A DNA stretch of 64,000 bases from Sphingomonas sp. OV641 (GTDB lineage Bacteria; Pseudomonadota; Alphaproteobacteria; Sphingomonadales; Sphingomonadaceae). A program made the position numbers and the translations under genes. Shown piece after piece: positions 1 through 8,167 of the stretch; positions within the stretch are counted from its first letter, which is position 1; the number at the start of each line of letters is the position of its first letter. A model generated the notes under the pieces. That model was given only the letters and a program-made list of their open reading frames with translations. It ran no database searches and was not told the DNA's origin. Location: contig NZ_FNZB01000008.1 in NCBI RefSeq assembly GCF_900109205.1, forward strand, positions 1-64,000, written 5' to 3'.

Positions 1-46
1 TGCGCTGCTTGGGGGGCTCCACGCTGCCCCCGCTGCCACGAGGCGG

Positions 47-90
47 TGTCATTTCTATCTGGCGGAGAATGTGTCTTTTCTAACTGGCGG
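47..90 (+). repeat. Pair of 19-bp direct repeats, candidate left end of the tni transposon
   Basis: Two copies at 47-65 and 72-90 differ at only two positions. Both start TGTC and end CTATCTGGCGG or CTAACTGGCGG. Tni/Tns-family transposons carry several transposase-binding repeats behind a TGT-beginning terminus, and the copies sit just outside the last minus-strand cargo gene. A matching inverted copy near the other side of tniA was not found, so the assignment as an end is inference. Confidence 0.5.
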
Positions 91-119
91 CAACAAAGCG
101 TAACGGCTTTTTAGGTGTC

Positions 120-755
120 TCACGCGGCCCCGATCGCCGCGGGCGCTTCGATCAGCCATCGCCCGACGATCCGCTCGAAGTCGACATACGGAATCCGATC
201 GGGGTCGAACTCTAGCACGGCCGCCAAATCGGGCAAATCGGCCAGAAACGCCTCATAGACGCGCTGCACGCGGTCGGCGCTCGGCAACTCGCGGCGCGAC
301 ACGTTGGCGAGCCAATCACGCGCCTCGCGGAGCGCCCGAGCCGGGTCGCCGCCATGCTCGTGGATGTCCATGCCGGCCAGATCGGAGATGAAACGCTGGT
401 AGCGGAACTGCTCGACGTCGAGGATCAGGACACGCTTGGCTTTCTGATGTTTGCCGCCGTACCGCTTGGCGCCAAGGAACAGCCCGAGTTCGAGCGGCAT
501 GTTGAAGCGCGGCAGGTTGTTAACCGCGTCCAGCTCGGTGCGCGACAGGTCATGGATGCCGTAGCGGCACTGTTCGATCAGCGCAAAAATCTTGTCGATC
601 CGGGTCTGGCCACCGTCATCTAGCTCGCGCGCCGAGCGCGGGCGAAAGCCGCAGACGAGGATGGCAAAGATCAGCGCCCGGAACGTCGGCGCGAACGCGT
701 CGTCGAAGGGACAATTGATGAAGACGTCGTCCGTCGACGTCTGGACGGCCGGCAA
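120..755 (-). CDS. TIR-like / nucleoside-deoxyribosyltransferase-like protein, putative defence effector
   Basis: A 211-residue protein. It has VFINCPFD at residues 11-18, IHDLSR at 67-72 and NMPLELG around 85-91. This set marks a bacterial family related to TIR and nucleoside-deoxyribosyltransferase folds, and the Glu of the last motif would be the candidate catalytic residue. I infer NAD- or nucleotide-directed activity from fold resemblance only. The TTG start lies one base after the stop of the small basic gene at 757-927, whose terminal AAG codons can serve as ribosome-binding site, so the two are probably translationally coupled. It is the last gene before the TGTC repeats and therefore probably transposon cargo. 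Confidence 0.6.
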   Translation of the reverse strand: MPAVQTSTDDVFINCPFDDAFAPTFRALIFAILVCGFRPRSARELDDGGQTRIDKIFALIEQCRYGIHDLSRTELDAVNNLPRFNMPLELGLFLGAKRYGGKHQKAKRVLILDVEQFRYQRFISDLAGMDIHEHGGDPARALREARDWLANVSRRELPSADRVQRVYEAFLADLPDLAAVLEFDPDRIPYVDFERIVGRWLIEAPAAIGAA

Positions 756-756
756 G

Positions 757-927
757 CTACTTCTTCTTGGCCAAAACGCTCTTCACTGCCGCGGCGATAC
801 GCTGGTCGGAGACGGTCGCCTTTTTGGTCGCCACCGGCGCCAGAACGTAACGGCCCGTCGCTGCGCTGCGCCCGAGCACGCCCGGCTTGCTGCCCTTGGT
901 GGTGATCGTGTCGGACCTGGTCGCCAT
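757..927 (-). CDS. Small basic protein of 56 residues, partner of the TIR-like gene
   Basis: I chose the ATG at 927 because it gives a compact Lys/Arg-rich protein. It contains GRSAATGRYVL near residue 18 and ends in VLAKKK. A longer reading starting at 996 adds residues of unrelated composition. The motif recurs, as far as I recall, in small proteins of unknown function encoded next to toxins or TIR-like genes. It could be an antitoxin-like or nucleic-acid-binding partner of the downstream TIR-like protein. That role is inferred only from size, charge and tight coupling. Confidence 0.5.
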   Translation of the reverse strand: MATRSDTITTKGSKPGVLGRSAATGRYVLAPVATKKATVSDQRIAAAVKSVLAKKK

Positions 928-986
928 GACGGTAATATGCGCCTCCCCTCCCCGCCGCGCAAGCGGCGTCCATGGCGCCGGCCCGA

Positions 987-1850
987 CTAGCGCCATCGTT
1001 CCCCATCGCCGACATCGAAGCTGATTGCATCGGCAAAGGGCCGGAGCACCTCGCTGGGAATCGCGTAGGTGATCGGCAGGCTGATCTCGCCCGCGGTGAG
1101 CCCGCTCGTTACCATGCCGAGCACCGCACCCGTCCTCGAGTCACACACCACGCCACCGCTGATGCCGCCAAGCGCCACCGAGCTGATCTGGAACAGTCGC
1201 GTCTCACCGCGCTGTATCGCCGGGATTACTGCGCTGACGATCCCTTCGAAAAAGGAGGGTTGGACCAGCCCGCGGTTGGTCGCGTTCGAGAAAAACATCG
1301 CCTTGCCGAGTGGGAAACCGCCGATCAGCACCCGGTCGCCTACCCCGACCTTGGTCGAGTCGCCCCAGGTAACCGGCGGCACGTTGTAGGGGGCCTCCTC
1401 GCTCTCGGTCGCAGGACAGATCAGGATGCCGGCGTCGATCCCCGGTCCGCCATTCTCGAATCGTTGGTCATAGTAGCGCATGACGGCCGCGAACGGGTAC
1501 GGCCGTTGCGCCTCTACGCCGTTCAGCCGGCTGTTCGCCCAGAGGTACGCTTCATGCTCCTTTAAGCGGAGCGCTTCCACGACGTGCCAGCAGGTGTAGA
1601 GCTTGCCGCGCCCGACCTGAAAGGCGGTGCCCTGAATGTCCATGACCCAGTCCTCATGGACGGGATCCTGGATCGCGATATGGAGCGCGAGGTCGCCCTT
1701 AGGCACGCCCGCCTTGTTACCGACGGGTACGATTGATCGTGCGAGGCGGGAGATTGGCGTGTCACGCCCGCGCGACGCCCAGGGCACGCGCTCGAGCGCC
1801 TCCTTCAGATCGACCGGTTTCGAAGCAGGCCTTCGATTGCGCTCGGCCAC
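987..1850 (-). CDS. Trypsin-like serine peptidase
   Basis: A 287-residue protein with a chymotrypsin-fold triad. His89 lies in CWHVVEA, Asp139 in GIDAGIL and Ser231 in GGISGG. No signal peptide or membrane segment is visible, so the enzyme is probably cytoplasmic, unlike housekeeping DegP proteases, and no PDZ domain follows. The GTG start lies six bases after the HU gene stop. Cytoplasmic trypsin-like domains are frequent in bacterial conflict systems as activators or effectors. Here it sits between an HU gene and a TIR-like gene in transposon cargo, which makes a defence role plausible but unproven. Confidence 0.75.
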   Translation of the reverse strand: MAERNRRPASKPVDLKEALERVPWASRGRDTPISRLARSIVPVGNKAGVPKGDLALHIAIQDPVHEDWVMDIQGTAFQVGRGKLYTCWHVVEALRLKEHEAYLWANSRLNGVEAQRPYPFAAVMRYYDQRFENGGPGIDAGILICPATESEEAPYNVPPVTWGDSTKVGVGDRVLIGGFPLGKAMFFSNATNRGLVQPSFFEGIVSAVIPAIQRGETRLFQISSVALGGISGGVVCDSRTGAVLGMVTSGLTAGEISLPITYAIPSEVLRPFADAISFDVGDGERWR

Positions 1851-1856
1851 GAACGC

Positions 1857-2126
1857 TCAGAGCCTATCCTTCAGCGCCTTGGCCGGCGTAAACGTCAGCT
1901 TCTTCGACGGCGCGATCGTGATCGCCTCGCCCGTGGCCGGATTGCGGCCGCTGCGCTCGCTCATGCTCTTCACCTTGAACTTGCCGAAACCCGGCAGGTT
2001 GATCTCGTCACCCGCCGCGGCTGCCTGGCCGATCGCGTTCAGCGCCGCGTCGAGCAGTTCGCGCGCCTGCTTCTCCGTCGTGCCGAGCTGGTCGGCGACC
2101 TGCTTGGCGAGATCCTTGGTGTTCAT
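1857..2126 (-). CDS. HU-family DNA-binding protein
   Basis: An 89-residue HU/IHF-fold protein. The C-terminal half carries the arm signature GRNPATGE and ends in a KALKDRL helix, which is full length for the family. The ATG at 2126 has a purine-rich GGGAAG upstream, while a start at 2162 would add a non-conserved tail. HU bends DNA and can assist transposition complexes. Encoded directly after tniQ and before the protease, it may be cargo or an accessory factor of the transposon rather than the main chromosomal HU, although the sequence cannot settle this. Confidence 0.85.
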   Translation of the reverse strand: MNTKDLAKQVADQLGTTEKQARELLDAALNAIGQAAAAGDEINLPGFGKFKVKSMSERSGRNPATGEAITIAPSKKLTFTPAKALKDRL

Positions 2127-2241
2127 GCTGTCCGCTTCCCCTGTTTGCCGAGCCGATGTCATAGCGGCGAAGCCACCCGCGGCAAACCGTCGCTCCGCCC
2201 GTTGCCGACCGGGATCGCCGTCCCGCTTCAGCCGTGAGTCC

Positions 2242-3450
2242 TCAGGCAGGAAGGTCCGCCAGACTGCCGCGCCAACCTGGATCTCCGGGGCGCCTGATCA
2301 GGCTGGTGAAGCCGAGCTCCGCCCGGATCGCCTCAAAGCGTGCAAGTACATCATCGACGTCGATCCCTGATGCTTCATGCAGGACGCGCATGCGTTCCCG
2401 CAGGGCTGCCGGCCACCGCTCGCTGCCTCGGATCAGCATGGCCTGCACGCGTGTCGTGGCGTTCTCGAATAACCACTCGAGCTTCTGGGTCTTGACTTCG
2501 GAACCCGACGACCTAGTCCAGTACCAAAGGGAGAACAGCACGCTAATCTCCTCGCGCGAGATGATTGCGATCACCGCGCACAGTACCTTGGCCCTCATTC
2601 TCGGTGAAAGCTTGGGGAAGGAAGCGTCCGCCCAATTGCGAGGCCGGTGATGCGGAACAGCGCCGATGAACTCGCTTTGATATCGGTTGATCAAGCTGGT
2701 TTGGTCCAGATTGCGCGCGAGCAGCGCCTTTGTCAGATCGTCGAGCAGAGCCAGGAACTCGGACGGCTGGACCTCGCCTACCCCGAACCAGTGCGACGGA
2801 TGGCCGAGCCAGGCGGCTCGCAAGCATTTCTCAAATGCCAGCAGCATCTCGAACTGTCGGGCGCCGCGCCGATCGTCGCTGGCCCACTCGCTGGCGGGGA
2901 CACGATGGACAATGGTGTGAAGGAGCTTGCGGCAGTCGGGGCAGATCAGTTCGGTCGCGCCGTTGATGTGCACAAAGGTCGGCCCGCGAGTGGGCACGCA
3001 GCTGCGGCAGCCTTCATACCGCCACCGCAAATGACGATGACAGAGGACCAGCGGCAGAGCTGTGTCGCGATCAAGGTAAGCCCCGCCTGCCTTTCGACCT
3101 TCTTCAAGGCAAGTGGGACACCAGCAAGAGTGCAGAGGGTCCAGGGCATGTCTGGCCCGATCGGTGCAGCGCAGCCAATCCACGGCAAGGTTCGGCCAAG
3201 CCCGTCGGAGTTCCAGCGCGGCCACGCATTCCGGAGCCAATGCGAACGCCTCAGCGATACGATCCCGCTCGCCGGAATCGAGTTCGACGTCCACGCCGCC
3301 AGGAGCGACGTCGCCGTTCCGCAGCAGGCTGGCACGCAACCCCTCCACTTCCATGTCGTAGACCGCCGCAGTTCTGCCCAGCCAGGACGAGATCAGCTCG
3401 TCCGGATGCGGACGCGGGGCGACCGGCAGCGGGGATGCGTCGACTACCAT
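2242..3450 (-). CDS. tniQ: TniQ-family transposition protein
   Basis: A 402-residue protein. It begins with the TniQ N-terminal pattern (PHPDELISSWLGRTA, about 15-28) and has zinc-finger cysteines in CWCPTC (109-114) and a second cluster CRSC...CPDC around 148-180. TniQ/TnsD proteins take part in target-site selection for Tn5053/Tn7-like elements and, in CRISPR-associated transposons, link Cascade to TnsC. No cas gene or array is present here, so this is a conventional element. It starts three bases after the tniB stop, in the tniA-tniB-tniQ order typical of Tn5053-like modules. Confidence 0.88.
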   Translation of the reverse strand: MVVDASPLPVAPRPHPDELISSWLGRTAAVYDMEVEGLRASLLRNGDVAPGGVDVELDSGERDRIAEAFALAPECVAALELRRAWPNLAVDWLRCTDRARHALDPLHSCWCPTCLEEGRKAGGAYLDRDTALPLVLCHRHLRWRYEGCRSCVPTRGPTFVHINGATELICPDCRKLLHTIVHRVPASEWASDDRRGARQFEMLLAFEKCLRAAWLGHPSHWFGVGEVQPSEFLALLDDLTKALLARNLDQTSLINRYQSEFIGAVPHHRPRNWADASFPKLSPRMRAKVLCAVIAIISREEISVLFSLWYWTRSSGSEVKTQKLEWLFENATTRVQAMLIRGSERWPAALRERMRVLHEASGIDVDDVLARFEAIRAELGFTSLIRRPGDPGWRGSLADLPA

Positions 3451-3453
3451 CGC

Positions 3454-4383
3454 TCATGCAGTGCCCACCGCGCCCGACCCTGGCCGCCCTCGTCGTTTCG
3501 CGATCTCCTTCATGGTGACGCTGGGAAGGACAAGATCATCGGCGTCCAAGTCTTCGGGACCGATCATCTCCGCGCCCCGCCGGATCGCCCGAACGGCGAG
3601 GTTCTCAACAAGCCGGAAAATACGGCCGGTATTCCCGTCGGTCAGCTCCAGCAGCCTGGCCCTGAACAAGTCCTCGGCGAGCGGCGACGGATTTCGGAGC
3701 GGCAGGATGGCGGCCAGCGTCACCAAGAGCAGCCGAAAGGCTTCGTCATCTCGCCAGCGCACGAGCTCGATCGCATCGAAGCGATCGGCGAGCGCTGCGT
3801 CCGTCAAGAGCGCCGCCCTCGCCTCGTGGTTGCCCGTGCAGACCAATGGCATTCGCAGGTCGTTGGCGAAGTAGCGGATCGTGTTCAGGAAAATGCGTTG
3901 CTGGCGCGGTGTGCAGGCCAGCATATGGTTGATCTCGTCAAGTAACAGCATGCGCGCGCCGACCTGCCCCATCAACCGGCGCGTAAGCTGCCGGGCGCGT
4001 CCGAGATCGGACCCACCAGCGAAGCCCGCACCCAGCGCGGCCAGGATCTCGTCGTAGAACTCGCCCTCGGTCGGCTCCGGCGGCAGCTGCACGGCGACGA
4101 CCGGGACGGTCGCCAGCCCCGTTCTGTCATCGAAGGTGCGCGGGTTTTCGTCCGCGAACCGCTCGACGATATGCGATTTGCCCATCCCTGTTTGCCCGAA
4201 GACGAGAAGGCAGGGCATGCGGGTGCGAGGCGGGTGCGCCAGCAACTCGCCCAGCATCGACCGGACCTTCTCCGCCTTCGGAAAACCGACCCAGCGATCC
4301 TTGCGTATCCATGCGACACGCTCATCGTCCGGCCAGAGCGCCTGGTCGCGGTAGCCTTCCGCCAGATGCGCGAATTTGGTCAT
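3454..4383 (-). CDS. tniB: TniB, AAA+ ATPase of the Tn5053-like transposition module
   Basis: A 309-residue AAA+ ATPase. Walker A is GQTGMGKS (63-70) and Walker B is MLLLDE ending near residue 150. TniB/TnsC ATPases bind target DNA and activate the TniA transposase. I chose the ATG at 4383 because it overlaps the tniA stop (ATGA) and has a GAGAGG ribosome-binding site. The longer reading from 4443 would lie inside tniA. The gene looks intact, unlike tniA. Confidence 0.9.
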   Translation of the reverse strand: MTKFAHLAEGYRDQALWPDDERVAWIRKDRWVGFPKAEKVRSMLGELLAHPPRTRMPCLLVFGQTGMGKSHIVERFADENPRTFDDRTGLATVPVVAVQLPPEPTEGEFYDEILAALGAGFAGGSDLGRARQLTRRLMGQVGARMLLLDEINHMLACTPRQQRIFLNTIRYFANDLRMPLVCTGNHEARAALLTDAALADRFDAIELVRWRDDEAFRLLLVTLAAILPLRNPSPLAEDLFRARLLELTDGNTGRIFRLVENLAVRAIRRGAEMIGPEDLDADDLVLPSVTMKEIAKRRGRPGSGAVGTA

Positions 4384-6062
4384 CCTCTCTTCTCGTCGAC
4401 CAAGAACGGAAGGTCGCCCAGTGGAGGCGCGGGTGGCGGGCATTGGCCAGACACAGGCGCCGGCTGGGCACGCTTTGGCAGATCAGAGTGCTTGGCCGCG
4501 CGGACGCGTTGAGCGTCCGCGAGCGCCGTCGCGGTGCGCTGCATGGCGAGCCGGGCCGCCTTAGTCTTGCGGGCAGCCTCGGCGACGATGAAGCGCTGCG
4601 TCTCGACAGCGTCAAAGATGAGCTGCTCGTTGACAGCCCCGCGGCCCCGCTCGCGCAGGGTACGCTGCGCCTCCAGCTGCTCCCAGCGGGTGATCGCTGG
4701 CCGGCGAAGGTCGCGGTACGGCACCTCAAGATGGTCACCGTCCGGCAGCTCGAGCCAGATCCGTGAAAGGTCGCGCGGGTCCCACCGGACGGGCAGCTTG
4801 CCGCCGGGTCGGGTGTAATGGCAGGACAACGCATCATCCCAATAGTGGGTATTGAACAGCTCGATCCCTTCGCGCGTGACCGCCCGCACCTCGCAGGGCA
4901 GAAAGTCGAACAGGAACGCGGCCGGATCAGCGGGCAGCCGCATGAGTTCCGTCCGTCGCTCAACCGCTTCGTCCCAAGCGGTCGCAGGCGGGATGCCGAG
5001 CCCGCGGTGAATATCTGCGTGGTACGGCCCGATAATTTCCCCGGCGAGCCAGGCCTCGATCTCCGCCAGCGTCATGCACGCCTTACCTTCGGCCTGGTAG
5101 TCGCCGCGCTCGGCGACGTTGGAAAAAGTGGTGCCGGGCAACAGGTGGACGGCGCCCATCATCGTCCCGATCAGCCGCTCGATGTGCGCACCATAATGGG
5201 GACGCTTGCGAGGCCGGTACTCGAGCGCGATCGAGTAGGTACGGCAGCCGCGCTTCAATGCCTTCGAATGGTGCTCCCGCGCATTGTCGAGGTGAAGACG
5301 GTCCATCAGGCCCTGATTGCCCCATGGCGCAGACATGCCGCGTTCGGCGAGCTAGGGGTCCTTCGGCAGCACGGCGTGGCGCATGGCCATCCCAACCGAC
5401 ACCGCCGACGGGTGCAGCATCGTGAGGTGGAAGCCCGGCACCGTCCTGCTCGCAATGTCGATCATGAGCGTGATCCACGGCCGGCCGATCGGCCGACGGT
5501 ACACGTCGTCGACTGCGATTACGTCGACGAGCGTGTGGTCGGACTGCACGAGTTCGAGTGCGTAGCCTGCCTCAAGGCGGCCGCGCACCGGCCGAAACCG
5601 GTCGGCCGCCGCCTTGGTGCCCTCGCGTGCGGCGATGATGTCCTCCGGCGGAAGCGCCGCGATGCGAGCGCGCAGTGCCTTTACGCTCGGGATTGGGACG
5701 CCGGCCTTCAGGCACTCGTGACGCAGCCAACGTCGCAAGCTAGCTACGCTCGGCTTCTCCGCGGTGAGATAAACCTCGCGGAGCGCTCGGCGGATCAGGT
5801 CTTCCTGTTCGCTCAGCAACCGGCGCTCGCCCCGTACCCGACCGCGCTTGCCCGGGAGAAGCGAGGCGAGCTCCGGTGAAGCGCGGTACGCCCGGATTAG
5901 TTCGAACAGGCGGGAGCGTCCAAGACCCAAGGTGGCTGCAGCGTTCGCTGCGGTCTGGGCATTGATCGTGACCTTGGCGGCAAGAGGCCGGATCACGAGT
6001 TCCCGGCGATGGGCCTCGCTAAAGGCTGCGTCACTCGCACCGTCCGTTCCCGCCTCGCGCAT
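4380..6062 (-). pseudogene. tniA: tniA transposase interrupted by one in-frame amber codon
   Basis: The reading frame covers 560 codons, a normal TniA length, but has a TAG at 5352-5354 (codon 237). The flanks are VLPKDP before and LAERG after. From memory, related TniA proteins read KDPWLAERG there, so TGG to TAG is the simplest explanation. The rve-type DDE residues remain: Asp175 in SDH, Asp259 in HLDN and Glu295 in HIERL, with a D-35-E spacing. An N-terminal helical DNA-binding region and a C-terminal Mu-type beta-barrel region flank the core. Unless an amber suppressor or readthrough exists, the transposase is dead and the element is stranded. A sequencing error is the alternative. Confidence 0.85.
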
Positions 6063-6531
6063 CGGTTCACAACCCTGCCGCTTGGACTGCGGACAAAGTC
6101 TATCTTTTCAGGGCATGAGTCCAGCGTTTCGGGAGCAGAATGCCCGGGCGAACCGGCAATCAAGGCCGCAGTCCACCTATTCAGGAACTGCGACATCGGG
6201 ACCATACACGTGCCCCTTTATTCCAGGAAGGGATATTACTGGAATAAACAATGTGCATCTTTGCCGGGTGAACCAGGTCTTGACGGCTTCCCGGATTATC
6301 CGCATGATCCGGCCTGTCAGCCTTTCAGGCTGGCTTGCTCCAGGTAACGCTCGGAAACAGACAAACGCAACGCAACAAGACCGCCATACACGCTGAAGAC
6401 GTCCCGATGTGCAAAGAGAACGGCCGCTAGGCCAAGCGGAGATCCGCAACGCACTGGTGAAGGACAGCCCGCGGGCAGGCGGTTGAAACAGATCCTACCA
6501 CGGTAACTGCGACAAGATTGGAGCGCCGCTC
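6063..6531. other. Intergenic region between tniA and the PemK toxin-antitoxin pair
   Basis: No convincing gene was found in these 469 bases. The stretch around 6200-6300 is more AT-rich than its surroundings. It holds a perfect 10-bp inverted repeat (6217-6226 with 6239-6248, TTTATTCCAG) and a 6-bp hairpin at 6318-6332. Two related boxes ending TTCAGG lie at 6097-6110 and about 6172-6184. The transposon end beyond tniA should lie here, but I could not match it to the repeats at 47-90. Confidence 0.5.
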
Positions 6532-6813
6532 ATGGCGAAGAGCATGGAAATCGTGCCGTCCGGCACGCTGCAGAAGCAGTTCGGCCATTATTCCGACGAG
6601 GCGATGATCCGCCCTGTCGGCGTCAGCCGCAACGGCCGGGTGCGCTTCGTCATGGTTCCTGTGGACGAATATGAGCGCCTGCGACGCCGTGAACGGGTCG
6701 CCGGGCGCACGGAGGATCTGGATGAAGAAACCCTCGACGCGCTCCGTGCCGTCAAACCCGGGCCAGGCAGCGAAGAAGCCGAAAGGCAGTTCCAAGCTGC
6801 CGGAGCCGGGTGA
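6532..6813 (+). CDS. Antitoxin-like protein upstream of a PemK/MazF toxin
   Basis: A 93-residue protein. Its middle part, RFVMVPVDEYERLRRR (about 43-58), resembles the end of Phd/YefM-type antitoxin domains, followed by a Glu-rich tail likely to wrap the toxin. Its 3' end overlaps the toxin gene start by about 90 bases, which is typical of type II pairs. It should bind both the toxin and its own promoter. The family assignment rests on the short motif and the context. Confidence 0.6.
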   Translation: MAKSMEIVPSGTLQKQFGHYSDEAMIRPVGVSRNGRVRFVMVPVDEYERLRRRERVAGRTEDLDEETLDALRAVKPGPGSEEAERQFQAAGAG

Positions 6814-7207
6814 AGTCCTTAACTACAGCTATCTTTGGGAGCGTGAGTATCGCGAGGGTCGCGACGAAGGGATCAAGGACCGACCTGTCGCCGTCGTGCT
6901 GATGACAGTCAGCCGCGATGGTCTTCCCCTCGTCCATGTCGTTCCCTTCACGACCAAGGAGCCCGGCGCCGACGACGTCGCGATCGAGATGCCGCAAGCT
7001 GTTCGCCGGCAGCTCGGGCTTTCCGGCGAGCGGTCGTGGATCGTGGTCAGCGAGTGGAACCGCTATGCGTGGCCGGGCTACGACACGCGGCCGATCCCCG
7101 GGCGCGAGCCGTCCACCAGCTACGGCTTCCTGCCCTCCAGCCTGCTCCAGCGCGTCCTCGATACGATGGTGGCGGTCGGGATCGGTCGGCCGGTCGACCG
7201 CGACTGA
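6722..7207 (+). CDS. PemK/MazF-family toxin (endoribonuclease)
   Basis: From the ATG at 6722 the protein has 161 residues. A polar N-terminal extension is followed by a PemK/MazF-like barrel: DRPVAVVLM begins the first strands, then VHVVPFTTKEP and a late strand WIVVSEWNRYAWPGYD. MazF-type toxins cleave mRNA at short motifs. The gene overlaps its antitoxin and sits next to the tni element and the restriction cluster, a normal place for a stabilising module. The family fit is good, but catalytic residues cannot be assigned with certainty. Confidence 0.65.
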   Translation: MKKPSTRSVPSNPGQAAKKPKGSSKLPEPGEVLNYSYLWEREYREGRDEGIKDRPVAVVLMTVSRDGLPLVHVVPFTTKEPGADDVAIEMPQAVRRQLGLSGERSWIVVSEWNRYAWPGYDTRPIPGREPSTSYGFLPSSLLQRVLDTMVAVGIGRPVDRD

Positions 7208-7297
7208 ATAGTCAGGTGGCTTGTCCCCGTACCGTCGAGATGGCCTAAGGCGATCCGTTGTAAATGGGCGAATAGCTTGTGTTGGGGGAAGGCACAG

Positions 7298-8140
7298 ATG
7301 CGAACACGGAACATCGCTTGCATAGTTGGGCTGGCGGCCCTCGCGGCCTGCTCGGGATCACCGGAGTCGATGCTTCAGAGCGGTGATCCCAAGGTTTGTG
7401 TCTCTGATGCCATTCTGTCTCAGGCGTATGACGTCGTCCGAGAGAACGCGCAGGCGCCCCGCGACGAGCTTCTCGCCGAGCGATATGACGAACTTAAAGC
7501 CGGGTGGCTGGCCAAGCTTTCCTTCGTTGCTGGCGACGTGACCAGTACCTCTGTGGACCGTGCAAACCAGAGCGTCGAATGCTCGGGCACACTTCATATC
7601 TCTGCTGAAGGGGTGGAGGGTAGCGAAGATGCGCCGTTCGCATACCAGGTGAAGGCGAACCTTTCGGATCCTCGCAGCCCGATCATCTCCGTCGACGTGT
7701 CAGCACTCCGCGGCCCGCTGGCTACGATGCTTGGCAAGGTTGCTCGGCCGGACATTGTAAACGCCCAGTCGAGCCGCGACGAAAGCGATGATGCCCTGAC
7801 CAAGCTGGATGAGGATGAGGTGAGGAATACGCCGGGTGCGCTCGAAAAGCTGCAGGCCCGGTCCCGAGAAAACTTGGTCCAGAACAATTTCAGCGCTTCG
7901 GAGCTGGCGCTGGTGGACCGTGTCTACTCCTCCCACATGATGTGTGCTGCCTCGGACGCACGCAATCGTGATGCCCACTGCCGCAAAGAGCGGCGTCTCG
8001 AGCAAGAAGCGAAGTCGATCGACTTGTGCCGAACCGCGGGCAACGAGTGGTATCATTGCTCACGCGAAGCCGAGCTCCAGGAACAGAGGGACGCGCTTCG
8101 CGGGACCAGAAATGATGATGTCGTCGAAGGCGCGTTCTGA
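7298..8140 (+). CDS. Predicted lipoprotein of unknown function
   Basis: A 280-residue protein with a signal peptide and the lipobox LAAC at residues 14-17 (mature Cys17), so it should be lipid-anchored after export. The ATG at 7298 is preceded by GGGGGAAGG; an upstream in-frame start at 7277 would bury the signal peptide. The C-terminal third is rich in charged residues and holds several cysteines (around CAASDARNRDAHC and CRTAGNEWYHC) that might form disulfides. No domain is recognised. Confidence 0.6.
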   Translation: MRTRNIACIVGLAALAACSGSPESMLQSGDPKVCVSDAILSQAYDVVRENAQAPRDELLAERYDELKAGWLAKLSFVAGDVTSTSVDRANQSVECSGTLHISAEGVEGSEDAPFAYQVKANLSDPRSPIISVDVSALRGPLATMLGKVARPDIVNAQSSRDESDDALTKLDEDEVRNTPGALEKLQARSRENLVQNNFSASELALVDRVYSSHMMCAASDARNRDAHCRKERRLEQEAKSIDLCRTAGNEWYHCSREAELQEQRDALRGTRNDDVVEGAF

Positions 8141-8167
8141 CCCACCGCAGGAGGCGAGGTCCAGCAA

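Noticed and set aside
6166..6194. Possible second transposon end beyond tniA (GACA at about 6191-6194)
   Set aside because: Only the terminal GACA fits. The internal sequence does not match the repeats at 47-90 and no 5-bp duplication is seen.
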